From an uncultured Oscillospiraceae bacterium (GTDB lineage: Bacteria; Bacillota; Clostridia; Oscillospirales; Acutalibacteraceae), in contig USQH01000010.1 in assembly GCA_900556765.1 (NCBI GenBank), positions 1 to 21,240 of the forward strand: a DNA stretch of 21,240 nt, read 5' to 3'. Position numbers and translations under genes: made by a program. Positions 7,570-15,525 of this stretch are shown in pieces. Below the pieces are notes generated by a model. That model searched no databases. It was not told the DNA's origin and was given only the letters and a program-made list of their open reading frames with translations. Position 1 is the stretch's first letter. The number at the start of each line of letters is the position of its first letter.

Positions 7570-8387
7570 CGGTACGGTTAACGGAAAACAAGGATTTTTC
7601 GGCGCTCAAAAAGCTGTGGAAAACGGCATTCGGAGATTCGGACGAAACGATTCAGCACTTTTTGGAAGCGGCTCCGCTTGCGTGCGCGCTTTGCGCCTGT
7701 GACAAAGATGACATTGTTGCTTCTATGTACCTGTTCGACTGCGAGCTGTATGTCGGCGGTGCGCACCGCAGGACGGCATATATGTATGCGCTTGCAACCG
7801 ATGAAAAACGGCGCGGCGAGGGGATAATGACCGAGCTTATCGAATACGCCTGTAAGTTTTTACGCGCCGGAGGATATGATTTTGCGTTGCTGTCGCCTGC
7901 CGATGACAGACTTTCGCATTACTACGAAAAGCGCGGATTTTCTTTGTTTTGCAATGCAAAGGTCGCCGATATTCCTGCTGATAGCGTTTTTAATATCCCG
8001 ACAGAAACGCGACGGCTTTCGGCGGCGGAATACAAAGAACTGCACTGCCGAAACAACAATTTTTCCGAGCTTTTTGTTGCTTGGAGCGACCGATATATAG
8101 AATTTGCGCTTGAATTTTGCGACGCGCAAATAATCGCTTTTGACGGCGGCGCGGCGGTGTGTGAACCTGACGGTGATACAGTGCGCGTTACCGAACATTT
8201 CGGCGAGCTTAATCATATGCTTTCGGCGGTCAAAAGCACGTTTCCTGCCGAGCATTATCGAATAATCTTGCCGAGCAATGCACTTATCGGTGAGCGCCGA
8301 TGTCAGGCTATGCTTCGACCGCTCGGTGATTGTCCGATTCCGCCGAATGACAACGGACGCGCTCCGCTCGGATTTTTAATGGACTGA
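7566..8387 (+). CDS. GNAT-family N-acetyltransferase
   Basis: A 273-residue protein with a GNAT domain in its first 140 or so residues. The acetyl-CoA pyrophosphate loop is seen in YALATDEKRRGEGIMTEL, followed by the YYEKRGF block common at the end of the fold. The remaining 130 residues form an additional C-terminal region that I do not recognise securely; two-part GNATs with a long C-terminal half are known. The acceptor substrate is unknown. The start overlaps the WYL regulator by four bases, so they are co-translated, and a strong terminator follows the stop immediately. Confidence 0.86.
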   Translation: MTVRLTENKDFSALKKLWKTAFGDSDETIQHFLEAAPLACALCACDKDDIVASMYLFDCELYVGGAHRRTAYMYALATDEKRRGEGIMTELIEYACKFLRAGGYDFALLSPADDRLSHYYEKRGFSLFCNAKVADIPADSVFNIPTETRRLSAAEYKELHCRNNNFSELFVAWSDRYIEFALEFCDAQIIAFDGGAAVCEPDGDTVRVTEHFGELNHMLSAVKSTFPAEHYRIILPSNALIGERRCQAMLRPLGDCPIPPNDNGRAPLGFLMD

Positions 8388-8434
8388 AAAAACATCCCGA
8401 TGAAGAATCACTTATCTTCATCGGGATGTTTTTT
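8387..8434. terminator. Bidirectional rho-independent terminator
   Basis: A perfect 20-bp stem (8387-8406 with 8415-8434) around an 8-base loop. The GC-rich core CATCCCGATG is flanked by A6 on the left and T6 on the right, so it works on both strands. It separates the convergent GNAT and amidase genes and overlaps the last base of the GNAT stop codon. Confidence 0.93.
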
Positions 8435-8458
8435 ACTTGTTTTTCGGCTTTTTCGTCC

Positions 8459-11400
8459 TTACTGTATTGATTCAAAGTAGTCAACGATGCCCTGAACGGT
8501 TAAGTAGGCGTTGGTTTCGTTGAACGAATCGGTCTGGATCTGGGCAAAATCGTAAGCGTTGGTCATAAATCCGTTTTCGGTCAGTATCGACGGGCAGCAG
8601 CTTATCCTCGTGACATAGAACGGATAGTAGTTGCAATGTCGGTCGGATGTGAAGGCGGGAGCGGTGCGGTCGTGTACTGCCTGAGCAAATTTTTTGGAGA
8701 ATGGGTGGAAATAAAAGTTCGAGTAACCGTTCGCAGAAGTCGCGGAGGAAGCGTTTCGGTGTATTGAAATGAAAATATCCGGCTTCGCTTCGTTGGCAAC
8801 ATAATTGCGTTCGTCCAATTCCATCGTTACGTTGGTCGTGCGTGTCATGAGCACGGTCGCGCCGAGATTCTCCAGTTCACGCTGTATTTTTTTGGAGAGG
8901 AAGAGGGTTAGCACAGCCTCGGTATTGGTGTTGTTTGAGCCGACAGCGCCAGGGCTCGTCGGGCCGCCGTGACCGGGATCGACCATTATAACCACGCCGT
9001 CCAGACGATAGCCGTACATATTGGAGCTTTTTGATATTTTCGCGGGATTGAGGAAGTAAAATTCAAGCTGATTGCGCTCGTTGTACTGCGCTGTCCAGCC
9101 GTAGAAAACTCCCGTCTTTTTAAGATGCAGGCGTAAAACGTAGTTGCCGCCGTTCTTTATCCATTCGCCGCGCTCAAATACGGGATTGTCGTTCAAAACG
9201 ACCTTACCCTGCGCCGATACGGTGTAGCAGAACTCAATATCAATATGGTCGTAGGTCGTGTCTGTAATGGTGTAGTCGGGCATAGCGTTCGCCTTGTACG
9301 GATCCTCGTAGCTTTGCTGGCCGAGGGTTACGTTAAACGGCGCTTTCCACTGAGTGTCAAACGTCATAACCGTGTGCCTGCCGACGATTTGCGTGGAGGC
9401 GAGTGTTATGGAGTTGGTCTCCGGCAGGGTCGCCTTAAACACCGATACGGCGTCGGAGTAGACACGCTTGCCGTAGTCGAGTTTGCGGAAGGAGGCGTTG
9501 CTGCCGGATGATGCGTTGTAGAATACGATGTCGTTTTCGCCGCAATAGTCGACCGTTCCCGCCGGCAGATAGGCGTTGGTCGGGCGTGAGCGTTCGTCAA
9601 TCAGGTTTCCGTCAAGTGTCTCCGCCTGCTGCGAAGTGACTTCGGCGACGTAACGTGTGCCGACACCGACCTGTATTCCGTAGCCGCTTTGATAGCTGCC
9701 GGAGCCGCTGAGTTTAATGTCGCCCTTGGCTCGCACTGTGATACTGCCGCCAGACTTGTTTTCGCTCAGTGCGCCGCATTTTGCGGAAAACTCGATAGCA
9801 CCGAGCTTTTGCGCCGAAGCGGCGGCGCTTGGCAGCGTGAACACGCCGGAGTAATCAAAGAACTCCTGCTTGATAGCCGAATCGTTGTTTTCCGACCCGA
9901 TTTGATTGAGCTTGATAGTATGACCGTTTAAGGTCGCTGTAACGGACGATCCGCTGCGCGCGGTCACCGATACCGAAATCACGGAATTTCCGCTGAGGGT
10001 CTGATCGGCATTGGGCGCGACCCGTTTGATTATTACCGAGTTGTAGGTTACGGTAAATGTGCGCTTTGATCCCTTGTGCTCAAAGGTGAATGTGTTTTCG
10101 CCCTCTGTCAGGGTGACGTTGAATGAAAAGTATCCTTTTGCGGTCCGCTCCACCTTGTTGCCGTTCATTGTCAGAGCATAGTCGGGGTCGGAAGCGCCGG
10201 TGAAAGACAGATATTTGCTGTATGTGGAGAATTTATTGGAATAGACCGATGTAAAGGTCAGCTCCTTAACTCCCAGCGCCTCGTGTGAGCTTAAGTATTT
10301 AAGCAGGTTGTCGGTATTGCCTGTTTTGTCCTTCATAAGCGATGTGAGGCTGTCAAATGAGTAGCCGTTTGTTGTCAGCACAGGTATGGAGTCAAGCTGA
10401 TCGGCAAGCTGGGTCGGCAGATCCCATACGCCGCCGGAGCCGATATTGTACGCGGCAAGCGTAAAGTTGAGCTGTGTCTTGCTTCCAAGCAGGGTGGTCC
10501 ACCATTCGGCAACGGTCGCAAAGGGTGCGGAGCTGTCGCGCGTGGAGTATGGTACGTTTATAAACACACAATCTGCGTAGCGTTTGTTAAGCCATTTGAC
10601 GGTGTCGGCGCGCCCGTCGGTCAGCGCTTCAAACAGTTCTCCGCGGCAGTCGATGCCGCCGTCCGCACTGTCGGCTGTCGCCCATATTGCGTCGGCGGTT
10701 ATGCCGAATGTGATGCCGCCGTTGGTTTGCCTGACTATGTTCCCGATCTGTTCAACGGCGCAGGCGAGCCGGTCGCGCAGATATGCGTCCAGTCCCATGC
10801 CGCTGCCGCCGGCGATGTATGCGGCGTAGTCATCGGCGCCGCCGGTGGTGTAGTAGTCACCGAGCAGTATGCCGCTGACAGTGTAGTTTGCGGCAATATT
10901 TTCAATATCGCTTTCTGCGGCGGCGATGTCGTCGTCGCTGGAAATGAGGCGTCTGCCGCCGCTTTTTGCGAGCAGGCTGTATTCGCCGTATACGGCAAGC
11001 GAATGTTTCTGAGCCGACGCCGTTATGTAGCTGAGTACATCGTCGCCTTTGTTGCCGAAAATGACCTTTCCGCCGGCGTTCAGAGGTACGATCAGACAGT
11101 TGAATCCATAATTTGCGGCGGCAGCAATCGCTGTGTCAATCTCGTTCTTCCATTTGTCGCCGGTTGCGTCATAATCAGTGCCGTTTTTTAGGTATGCGGC
11201 AATCAGCGTAGCCGAGACCGGATCGGCCTTCACCGATGTCAAATCTTTAATTGTAGATACGGTTTTCGATTCACCGTATGGATCGGTTGTCTTTTTGGGC
11301 ACATATTTACCGCTGATGATGTCGATGGTGTCGCCCAGTTTTCCGAATACTGCCAGCACCGATGTCAGTATTATCGCGGCACATAGCAGTCCCGATACTA

Positions 11401-11479
11401 ACGACAGCGTCAGCTTTTTCCATTTTGCAAGCGATGAAAACCAAACTGAAAATTTTGATTTTTTGTTGTGTTTAGCCAT
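8459..11479 (-). CDS. Membrane-anchored N-acetylmuramoyl-L-alanine amidase with degenerate GHL10-like domain
   Basis: A 1006-residue cell-wall hydrolase outside the membrane. A basic N-terminus is followed by one membrane segment (about 23-46). The C-terminal domain (about 820-1006) is a zinc amidase of the Amidase_3 type: zinc ligands H837 (DPGHGG), E854 and H907 (SIHRN), and catalytic E968 (LTENGF). It should cut between MurNAc and L-Ala in peptidoglycan. Residues about 90-425 follow the same block order as the neighbouring GHL10-type protein, but the acidic DGIHFDD motif is replaced by SGILLGD, so this half is probably non-catalytic. The middle (about 430-815) is beta-rich with Ig-like stretches. 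The start is 5 bases after the upstream gene's stop, using a GGAG inside that gene's end, so translation is coupled. Confidence 0.92.
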   Translation of the reverse strand: MAKHNKKSKFSVWFSSLAKWKKLTLSLVSGLLCAAIILTSVLAVFGKLGDTIDIISGKYVPKKTTDPYGESKTVSTIKDLTSVKADPVSATLIAAYLKNGTDYDATGDKWKNEIDTAIAAAANYGFNCLIVPLNAGGKVIFGNKGDDVLSYITASAQKHSLAVYGEYSLLAKSGGRRLISSDDDIAAAESDIENIAANYTVSGILLGDYYTTGGADDYAAYIAGGSGMGLDAYLRDRLACAVEQIGNIVRQTNGGITFGITADAIWATADSADGGIDCRGELFEALTDGRADTVKWLNKRYADCVFINVPYSTRDSSAPFATVAEWWTTLLGSKTQLNFTLAAYNIGSGGVWDLPTQLADQLDSIPVLTTNGYSFDSLTSLMKDKTGNTDNLLKYLSSHEALGVKELTFTSVYSNKFSTYSKYLSFTGASDPDYALTMNGNKVERTAKGYFSFNVTLTEGENTFTFEHKGSKRTFTVTYNSVIIKRVAPNADQTLSGNSVISVSVTARSGSSVTATLNGHTIKLNQIGSENNDSAIKQEFFDYSGVFTLPSAAASAQKLGAIEFSAKCGALSENKSGGSITVRAKGDIKLSGSGSYQSGYGIQVGVGTRYVAEVTSQQAETLDGNLIDERSRPTNAYLPAGTVDYCGENDIVFYNASSGSNASFRKLDYGKRVYSDAVSVFKATLPETNSITLASTQIVGRHTVMTFDTQWKAPFNVTLGQQSYEDPYKANAMPDYTITDTTYDHIDIEFCYTVSAQGKVVLNDNPVFERGEWIKNGGNYVLRLHLKKTGVFYGWTAQYNERNQLEFYFLNPAKISKSSNMYGYRLDGVVIMVDPGHGGPTSPGAVGSNNTNTEAVLTLFLSKKIQRELENLGATVLMTRTTNVTMELDERNYVANEAKPDIFISIHRNASSATSANGYSNFYFHPFSKKFAQAVHDRTAPAFTSDRHCNYYPFYVTRISCCPSILTENGFMTNAYDFAQIQTDSFNETNAYLTVQGIVDYFESIQ

Positions 11480-11484
11480 AGTTG

Positions 11485-12693
11485 TTATTCTCCGATCAAA
11501 TTAGAGATCCTGCTTCTTTCGTTTGTGTTGGTTTCGTCCTCCGAAAACAGGGAGGAGTAGCTGAAAAATACAAAGCCGCCGAATTTATATCCGCGCGCGT
11601 ACTTAATTTGCTTTTCCAGTACACAGCCGCTTTCCCATTCGGCTTTTTCCTCGCCCTCAGCGTTGCCTATTTTATAGGCGGCGAGACCGGCAATGACATT
11701 TACCTTTTTGCGGTATTTGCTCCAGTCGTATATCAGGTTTTCAAATTTGTACTTTTCATTAGGGAAGGTATAGCCAAAGTAAAGCTGCGGAATGAGATAA
11801 TCCACGCAACCGCTTTCAACCCACGCTTCGGTGTCGGCGTACAACTCGTCGTAATTAAGCTGCATATTGCCGGCAGGACTGACGCCGAAAGGCATTTTTT
11901 CATCATGCTCTTTCACCGCCGCGTGTACACGACTCAGCATACGGTTAACATTATCTCGCCGCCAGTCGTCAAGCGACATCGGCTCGCTTTTTGCAGCGCA
12001 GTATGCGGTATAATCCGCTCTGTCAAATGATGCGTCGGTGGTGGGGTAGAAATAGTCGTCAAAGTGAATACCGTCTACATCGTAATTCTGAATTATTTCT
12101 TTTACTCCGTCGACGATAAGCTGTGTTGCGTCCTCGCTTGCCGGATTCAAATACAGACCGTTTCCGTACGGTACGGCAAATCCGCTGTTCGGATGTGCCG
12201 CCATGTGCTTTTTTACCGGACTGCCGTCGGAAAGTCGGTCGGCGTCATTGATCGAGTAGGAAACGCGGTACGGGTTTATCCATGCGTGCAGATCAATACC
12301 GCGCTCATGTGCCGCATTTACCGCATATTCCAGAGGATCCAACGACGGTGCTTTGCCTTCGGTGCCGGTTATGTGTTTCGACCATGGAAATATATCGGAT
12401 CGGTAAAAGGCATCGCAAAACGGACGAACGTGAAAAAACACGGCGTTTAATCCGAGAGCGGCGATATTGTCAAGCATTTTGTCCATGTTTGCGCGAAAAT
12501 CGCCGTCGAAAGCCGATTGCAGTTCACTGTAACTGATCCATACGCCGCGCATTTCTTTTCCAGGCAGATTGGTAGCGGTTGATGACGGAACGGAGGTATT
12601 CAACGCGGATGAGACATCCTTACGGTCTGCGTCACAGCACACTGAGAATATGAGCAGTGTCAGCACTGTCAAAACGACTGCCAGCCGTTTCAT
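11485..12693 (-). CDS. GHL10-type glycoside hydrolase-like protein (YngK family)
   Basis: A 402-residue secreted TIM-barrel protein of the GHL10 (YngK, DUF187) type. A hydrophobic signal ends near Cys-Cys (18-19); the lipobox is imperfect, so lipid anchoring is likely but unproven. The domain starts with RGVWISY, then shows FFHVRP, a HAWINPYR block, the acidic YDVDGIHFDDYFYP (about 204-217) and FGVSPAGN. Members are thought to act on peptidoglycan or other surface glycans; no exact substrate can be named. A frame opening at TTG (12714) exists, but the ATG at 12693 is preferred, with GGGAGG 11 bases upstream. It is the first gene of a pair with the amidase, behind a very good promoter. Confidence 0.9.
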   Translation of the reverse strand: MKRLAVVLTVLTLLIFSVCCDADRKDVSSALNTSVPSSTATNLPGKEMRGVWISYSELQSAFDGDFRANMDKMLDNIAALGLNAVFFHVRPFCDAFYRSDIFPWSKHITGTEGKAPSLDPLEYAVNAAHERGIDLHAWINPYRVSYSINDADRLSDGSPVKKHMAAHPNSGFAVPYGNGLYLNPASEDATQLIVDGVKEIIQNYDVDGIHFDDYFYPTTDASFDRADYTAYCAAKSEPMSLDDWRRDNVNRMLSRVHAAVKEHDEKMPFGVSPAGNMQLNYDELYADTEAWVESGCVDYLIPQLYFGYTFPNEKYKFENLIYDWSKYRKKVNVIAGLAAYKIGNAEGEEKAEWESGCVLEKQIKYARGYKFGGFVFFSYSSLFSEDETNTNERSRISNLIGE

Positions 12694-12741
12694 ACGCCGG
12701 AGCACCTCCCTCAACCTACGTATGTTATATATATTTATATC

Positions 12742-12770
12742 ATTATAATATATTTTTGTTTTTTGTTCAA
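12742..12770 (-). promoter_or_regulatory. Promoter for the GHL10-amidase operon
   Basis: On the minus strand, TTGAAC and TATAAT are separated by 17 bases inside very AT-rich DNA, about 49 bases upstream of the ATG. No other promoter is evident before the amidase gene, so it probably drives both. Confidence 0.82.
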
Positions 12771-12820
12771 TATGTTATGAAAATTGGATAAAAAAAGGTA
12801 TGTTTATCAATGCGTTTTGG

Positions 12821-12849
12821 TTGACAAATTGCGCTGTTTGTATTAAATT
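12821..12849 (+). promoter_or_regulatory. Promoter for the zinc-ribbon and DUF1294 genes
   Basis: A perfect -35 TTGACA at 12821-12826, with a weaker -10 (TAAATT or TTAAAT) 16-17 bases downstream. Transcription would start after the earliest ATG of the open frame (12800), which argues for a later start codon in the next gene. It is divergent from the GHL10 promoter 50 bases away. Confidence 0.6.
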
Positions 12850-12925
12850 AATTAATAATGCGAATTGTAAGATTGTTTGTCGAAATTTTAATATTCGGCA
12901 TGATAATGAAATGAGTGGTAAGGGT

Positions 12926-13141
12926 ATGCGAAGGCCTTTTACGATACGTTCCACGGTGAAAATGCAGGATACCGTCAGTGCGGAATGTCCTCATTGCGGC
13001 AGTGTGACCGATTGCGCCGTGATATGTACGAAAACGAGCCTGTCGATGTGCCTTGTACCTGTTAAGAAACTGCACGACCGCCGCTGCTTAATTTGTACTT
13101 CATGCGGATGCCGTTTTTATTTTGATGAGGATGTCATATAG
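12926..13141 (+). CDS. Small zinc-ribbon protein
   Basis: About 71 residues with two CxxC knuckles (CPHC and CTSC) about 35 residues apart. The middle has SLSMCLVPVKKLHDRR-like spacing typical of small clostridial zinc-ribbon proteins, in which a hydrophobic strand pair sits between the knuckles. The start is uncertain. The frame opens at 12800, but that ATG lies before the likely transcription start, and the upstream translation is not protein-like. ATGs at 12911, 12926 and 12962 are candidates; none has an ideal ribosome binding site. The DUF1294 gene follows 2 bases later, so the two are coupled. No function is known to me beyond zinc binding. Confidence 0.72.
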   Translation: MRRPFTIRSTVKMQDTVSAECPHCGSVTDCAVICTKTSLSMCLVPVKKLHDRRCLICTSCGCRFYFDEDVI

Positions 13142-13143
13142 CG

Positions 13144-13518
13144 ATGATACATTTTTTTAAAAGTTTATTAGGCCTTTCAACAAGGAATACAAAAGCATTT
13201 TTAATTTATACCGGCTACTTTTTGGTGATAAATGTTTTAACGTTTATTTTAATGTTTGTAGATAAAAAACTGGCAATACGCAACTCCGCATTACACAGAC
13301 ACGGAAGTCACAAGCACGGCCATCACAAGCGAAAGACAAGGATACCCGAAAACGTGCTGCTTTCACTGTCGATAATCGGCGGAGCATTGGGAACGGCTAT
13401 CGGAATGTGGGCTTTTCGTCACAAGACGAGGAAAGGCAGCTTTACAGTCGGTGTTCCGCTTCTTCTGTGTATAAACTTAGTCATTTTCGCAGTGCTTATA
13501 GCTATGCTATTCATGTAA
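13144..13518 (+). CDS. DUF1294 membrane protein with histidine-rich loop
   Basis: A 124-residue protein with about three membrane segments (about 22-40, 72-90, 100-122). It shows the DUF1294 signature: DKKLA after the first helix, RIPE, then LLSLSIIGGALGTAIGMW and RHKTRKGSF. DUF1294 has no assigned function. Between the first helix and RIPE is a histidine-rich stretch, HRHGSHKHGHHKRK (about 51-64), which is longer and more His-rich than I expect for this family and could bind metal ions. It is coupled to the zinc-ribbon gene 2 bases upstream, and a strong terminator follows. Confidence 0.85.
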   Translation: MIHFFKSLLGLSTRNTKAFLIYTGYFLVINVLTFILMFVDKKLAIRNSALHRHGSHKHGHHKRKTRIPENVLLSLSIIGGALGTAIGMWAFRHKTRKGSFTVGVPLLLCINLVIFAVLIAMLFM

Positions 13519-13546
13519 TTATTATAAGTATCCATATTGTTTAAAT

Positions 13547-13590
13547 AATCGGCGCTGCCTTGTTTTGTACGGGGCAGCGCCGATTTTTTG
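13547..13590 (+). terminator. Rho-independent terminator after the DUF1294 gene
   Basis: A 13-bp perfect stem AATCGGCGCTGCC with GGCAGCGCCGATT, a 13-base loop and a T6 tract. It lies 28 bases past the DUF1294 stop. Confidence 0.92.
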
Positions 13591-13631
13591 CTATGCTGTT
13601 TCATGAAAGTAATCGGCAGATGTAATTGTTA

Positions 13632-13677
13632 TGCAAAAATCAAACGATCCCGCCTGATGTTTTGATTAGGCGGGATC
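13632..13677 (-). terminator. Rho-independent terminator after the phosphodiesterase gene
   Basis: On the minus strand, GATCCCGCCT pairs perfectly with AGGCGGGATC around a 12-base loop, followed by GTTTGATTTTTG. It lies 29 bases past the stop codon of the minus-strand phosphodiesterase and faces the DUF1294 terminator. Confidence 0.85.
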
Positions 13678-13706
13678 TATCACCTTATAATTGTTGTGTT
13701 TTCGCG

Positions 13707-15461
13707 TCATTTAGCTACCGATATCTCGAATGACTTTGAATATTTGTATGTTACTTTGTCGTTGGGCAGCTTTTGCGTGTATTTCAGCATTATGACGGCT
13801 TTGCCGGCGGATATGGGAGTATAACCGTCACCGGAAGCGGCAAAGGTGATCTTATCACCGCCGAGGACGATCGGTTCGCATTCGACTTTGGCAGTGCCTT
13901 TTTGCATTACCGCTGTTGCCTCAAACTTTGCTGCCTCGCCGACCTTCAGCGAATACTTTTTGTTCGGCTCAATGGAGTTTACGATCGAGGATGCCCAGCA
14001 AGCGCCGTCGGTTGTGACCGATGAATACCCGTTTGCAAGCTCTGTAAAAAGAGCTTCCTCCGATGAATATGTCCAAGTGTTTACGCTGATGCCGCGGTTG
14101 TTGAGCTCATATGCGTTGCCGGGGGTCATCGCGGCGGTGTTCGGATGATATGACAGTCCGTAAGTATTAAGTGTCGCCGCAATGGTCTTAAAGTTGCCGT
14201 TTATAGTGCCGAGATATCCGCAGGAGATTTCGGGCATAACCTTTCGTGCCAGTTTTAACTGTTCGAGGTTGAACGAGATAATGTTGACCTGATGCGAAAC
14301 GCCGCATTTTGCGATGAGATCGCGTAGAACGTAGACGGCGTCAGGGTTTGACGACTTTATTTCTATGACATGAACCATGTCTTTCATGTAAAATTCGTCA
14401 AAGTAATCATTCATTGACGGAATGTGCTCGCTCTTGTCCTTTTTCATGAGAAAGAATTGTACTTCCTCCAGACGCAGGTTTTCCACGTTACCCTTTCCGT
14501 ATGTATAGTAGGAAGTCTCGCTGTCATGCATTATGGCGAGCTGATAATCCTTTGTCATATAGATGTCACATTCAACAGCGTCGGCGCCCGATTCATACGC
14601 TGCTTTTGCTCCGGAGAGGGTGTTGTCCACATTGGTAACGGGCTGACCGCGGTGACCTATTATATTTACCTTTCGGAACAGCGTGTCTTTTTCAAACGCG
14701 TCTATTGCAGTAAATACGGTGTCGTAGCCGGTCGTTACCACGCCGTCTGCACCGCTCGTAAACGCGTCGCACTGCGCGACCGTTTCGGTGCTTGCCGTGT
14801 CGATCCAAACGGTCATCAGCAGCCTCTGAGCATATTGTACATCTTCGACGGTTACATCACTGTCAAGCAACAGTATTTTTGCGTTATTGGAGTTACATTC
14901 GTTACGCAGCGGAACAAGATCGTCCTTGCTTTTGAACGATTGCTTGCGTGCGTCTATCGCGCCGCCGATTTCGGGACAGGCGGTGCGTACCAGCTTGACA
15001 AGCGCAGAGTCTTTTGACATAACTATGCAGTCGGTGACCTTTCGCTCATTCAGCTTTTCCGAAAGCAGCTTTGCGACATTCTCATTGCTGACGTAAAACA
15101 CGGGTATAATATCGTCACACATGGCGAGAGCGGCGTCAAACGGAACGCACAGCCCGTCGTCAGCTACAATGTTCAGCTCTTTGTCAAGATGCAAAATGGC
15201 ATTTGACGGAGTGCGTTCGGCGGCAAGAGCATTGAATACCGCGCTGGTAGTCACATCAAAAACGATGGAGCTTTCGGCGGTGTGGGTCGCCTTGACCTCA
15301 ACCTCCTCGATCTGAGGCTGGGGCAAATCGCTGTCGCTGAAATTGACATCGCCGGGGACAGAGCTGCTGCCCGAATTTGCACCGGTATTTTTATCGGAGC
15401 ATGAACCAAGCGAGCAAATAAAAATGGCCACAGCGGCAAAAATGGTAAATAATCGTTTCAT
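13707..15461 (-). CDS. Glycerophosphodiester phosphodiesterase lipoprotein with degenerate first domain
   Basis: A 584-residue predicted surface lipoprotein: signal peptide with lipobox LGSC, lipidated C21. The second barrel (about 265-490) is a GDPD that hydrolyses glycerophosphodiesters to glycerol 3-phosphate and an alcohol: H270 (GHRG), DNT in place of the usual ENT, E297 and D299 (ECDIYMTKD), H312 (MHD), an EIKS strand and SVNTWTYSS near the end. Residues about 65-255 look like the C-terminal two-thirds of the same barrel (VWIDTAS, then GADGVVTTG) without the HRG and ExD residues, so they are probably inactive. Residues about 500-584 form a beta-rich tail. The frame opens at a TTG two codons earlier; the ATG is preferred because GGAG lies 8 bases before it. 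It follows the phosphohexomutase by 64 bases. Confidence 0.92.
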   Translation of the reverse strand: MKRLFTIFAAVAIFICSLGSCSDKNTGANSGSSSVPGDVNFSDSDLPQPQIEEVEVKATHTAESSIVFDVTTSAVFNALAAERTPSNAILHLDKELNIVADDGLCVPFDAALAMCDDIIPVFYVSNENVAKLLSEKLNERKVTDCIVMSKDSALVKLVRTACPEIGGAIDARKQSFKSKDDLVPLRNECNSNNAKILLLDSDVTVEDVQYAQRLLMTVWIDTASTETVAQCDAFTSGADGVVTTGYDTVFTAIDAFEKDTLFRKVNIIGHRGQPVTNVDNTLSGAKAAYESGADAVECDIYMTKDYQLAIMHDSETSYYTYGKGNVENLRLEEVQFFLMKKDKSEHIPSMNDYFDEFYMKDMVHVIEIKSSNPDAVYVLRDLIAKCGVSHQVNIISFNLEQLKLARKVMPEISCGYLGTINGNFKTIAATLNTYGLSYHPNTAAMTPGNAYELNNRGISVNTWTYSSEEALFTELANGYSSVTTDGACWASSIVNSIEPNKKYSLKVGEAAKFEATAVMQKGTAKVECEPIVLGGDKITFAASGDGYTPISAGKAVIMLKYTQKLPNDKVTYKYSKSFEISVAK

Positions 15462-15525
15462 TTTCAATTCTCCGTGGAGTATATGAGCCTTTGCGATTAA
15501 AAATCGGTTAGGATCATATGCCGTG

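Noticed and set aside
6580..8387. WYL regulator as sign of a defence island
   Set aside because: WYL proteins often accompany CRISPR or phage-defence genes, but the neighbours here are upp and a GNAT acetyltransferase. No nuclease, helicase, methyltransferase or repeat array is present.
10727..11191. Plus-strand frame (154 residues) opposite the amidase N-terminal half
   Set aside because: The translation is rich in Ala, Val and Gly as expected from antisense reading of a biased gene, and the minus-strand protein is clearly real.
12800..12925. N-terminal extension of the zinc-ribbon protein from the ATG at 12800
   Set aside because: A good -35 box lies inside it, so this ATG is probably not transcribed, and the extension has no ribosome binding site.
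14424..15017. Plus-strand open frame (197 residues) opposite the phosphodiesterase
   Set aside because: It lies wholly within a well-supported minus-strand gene, has no family resemblance and no start signal.
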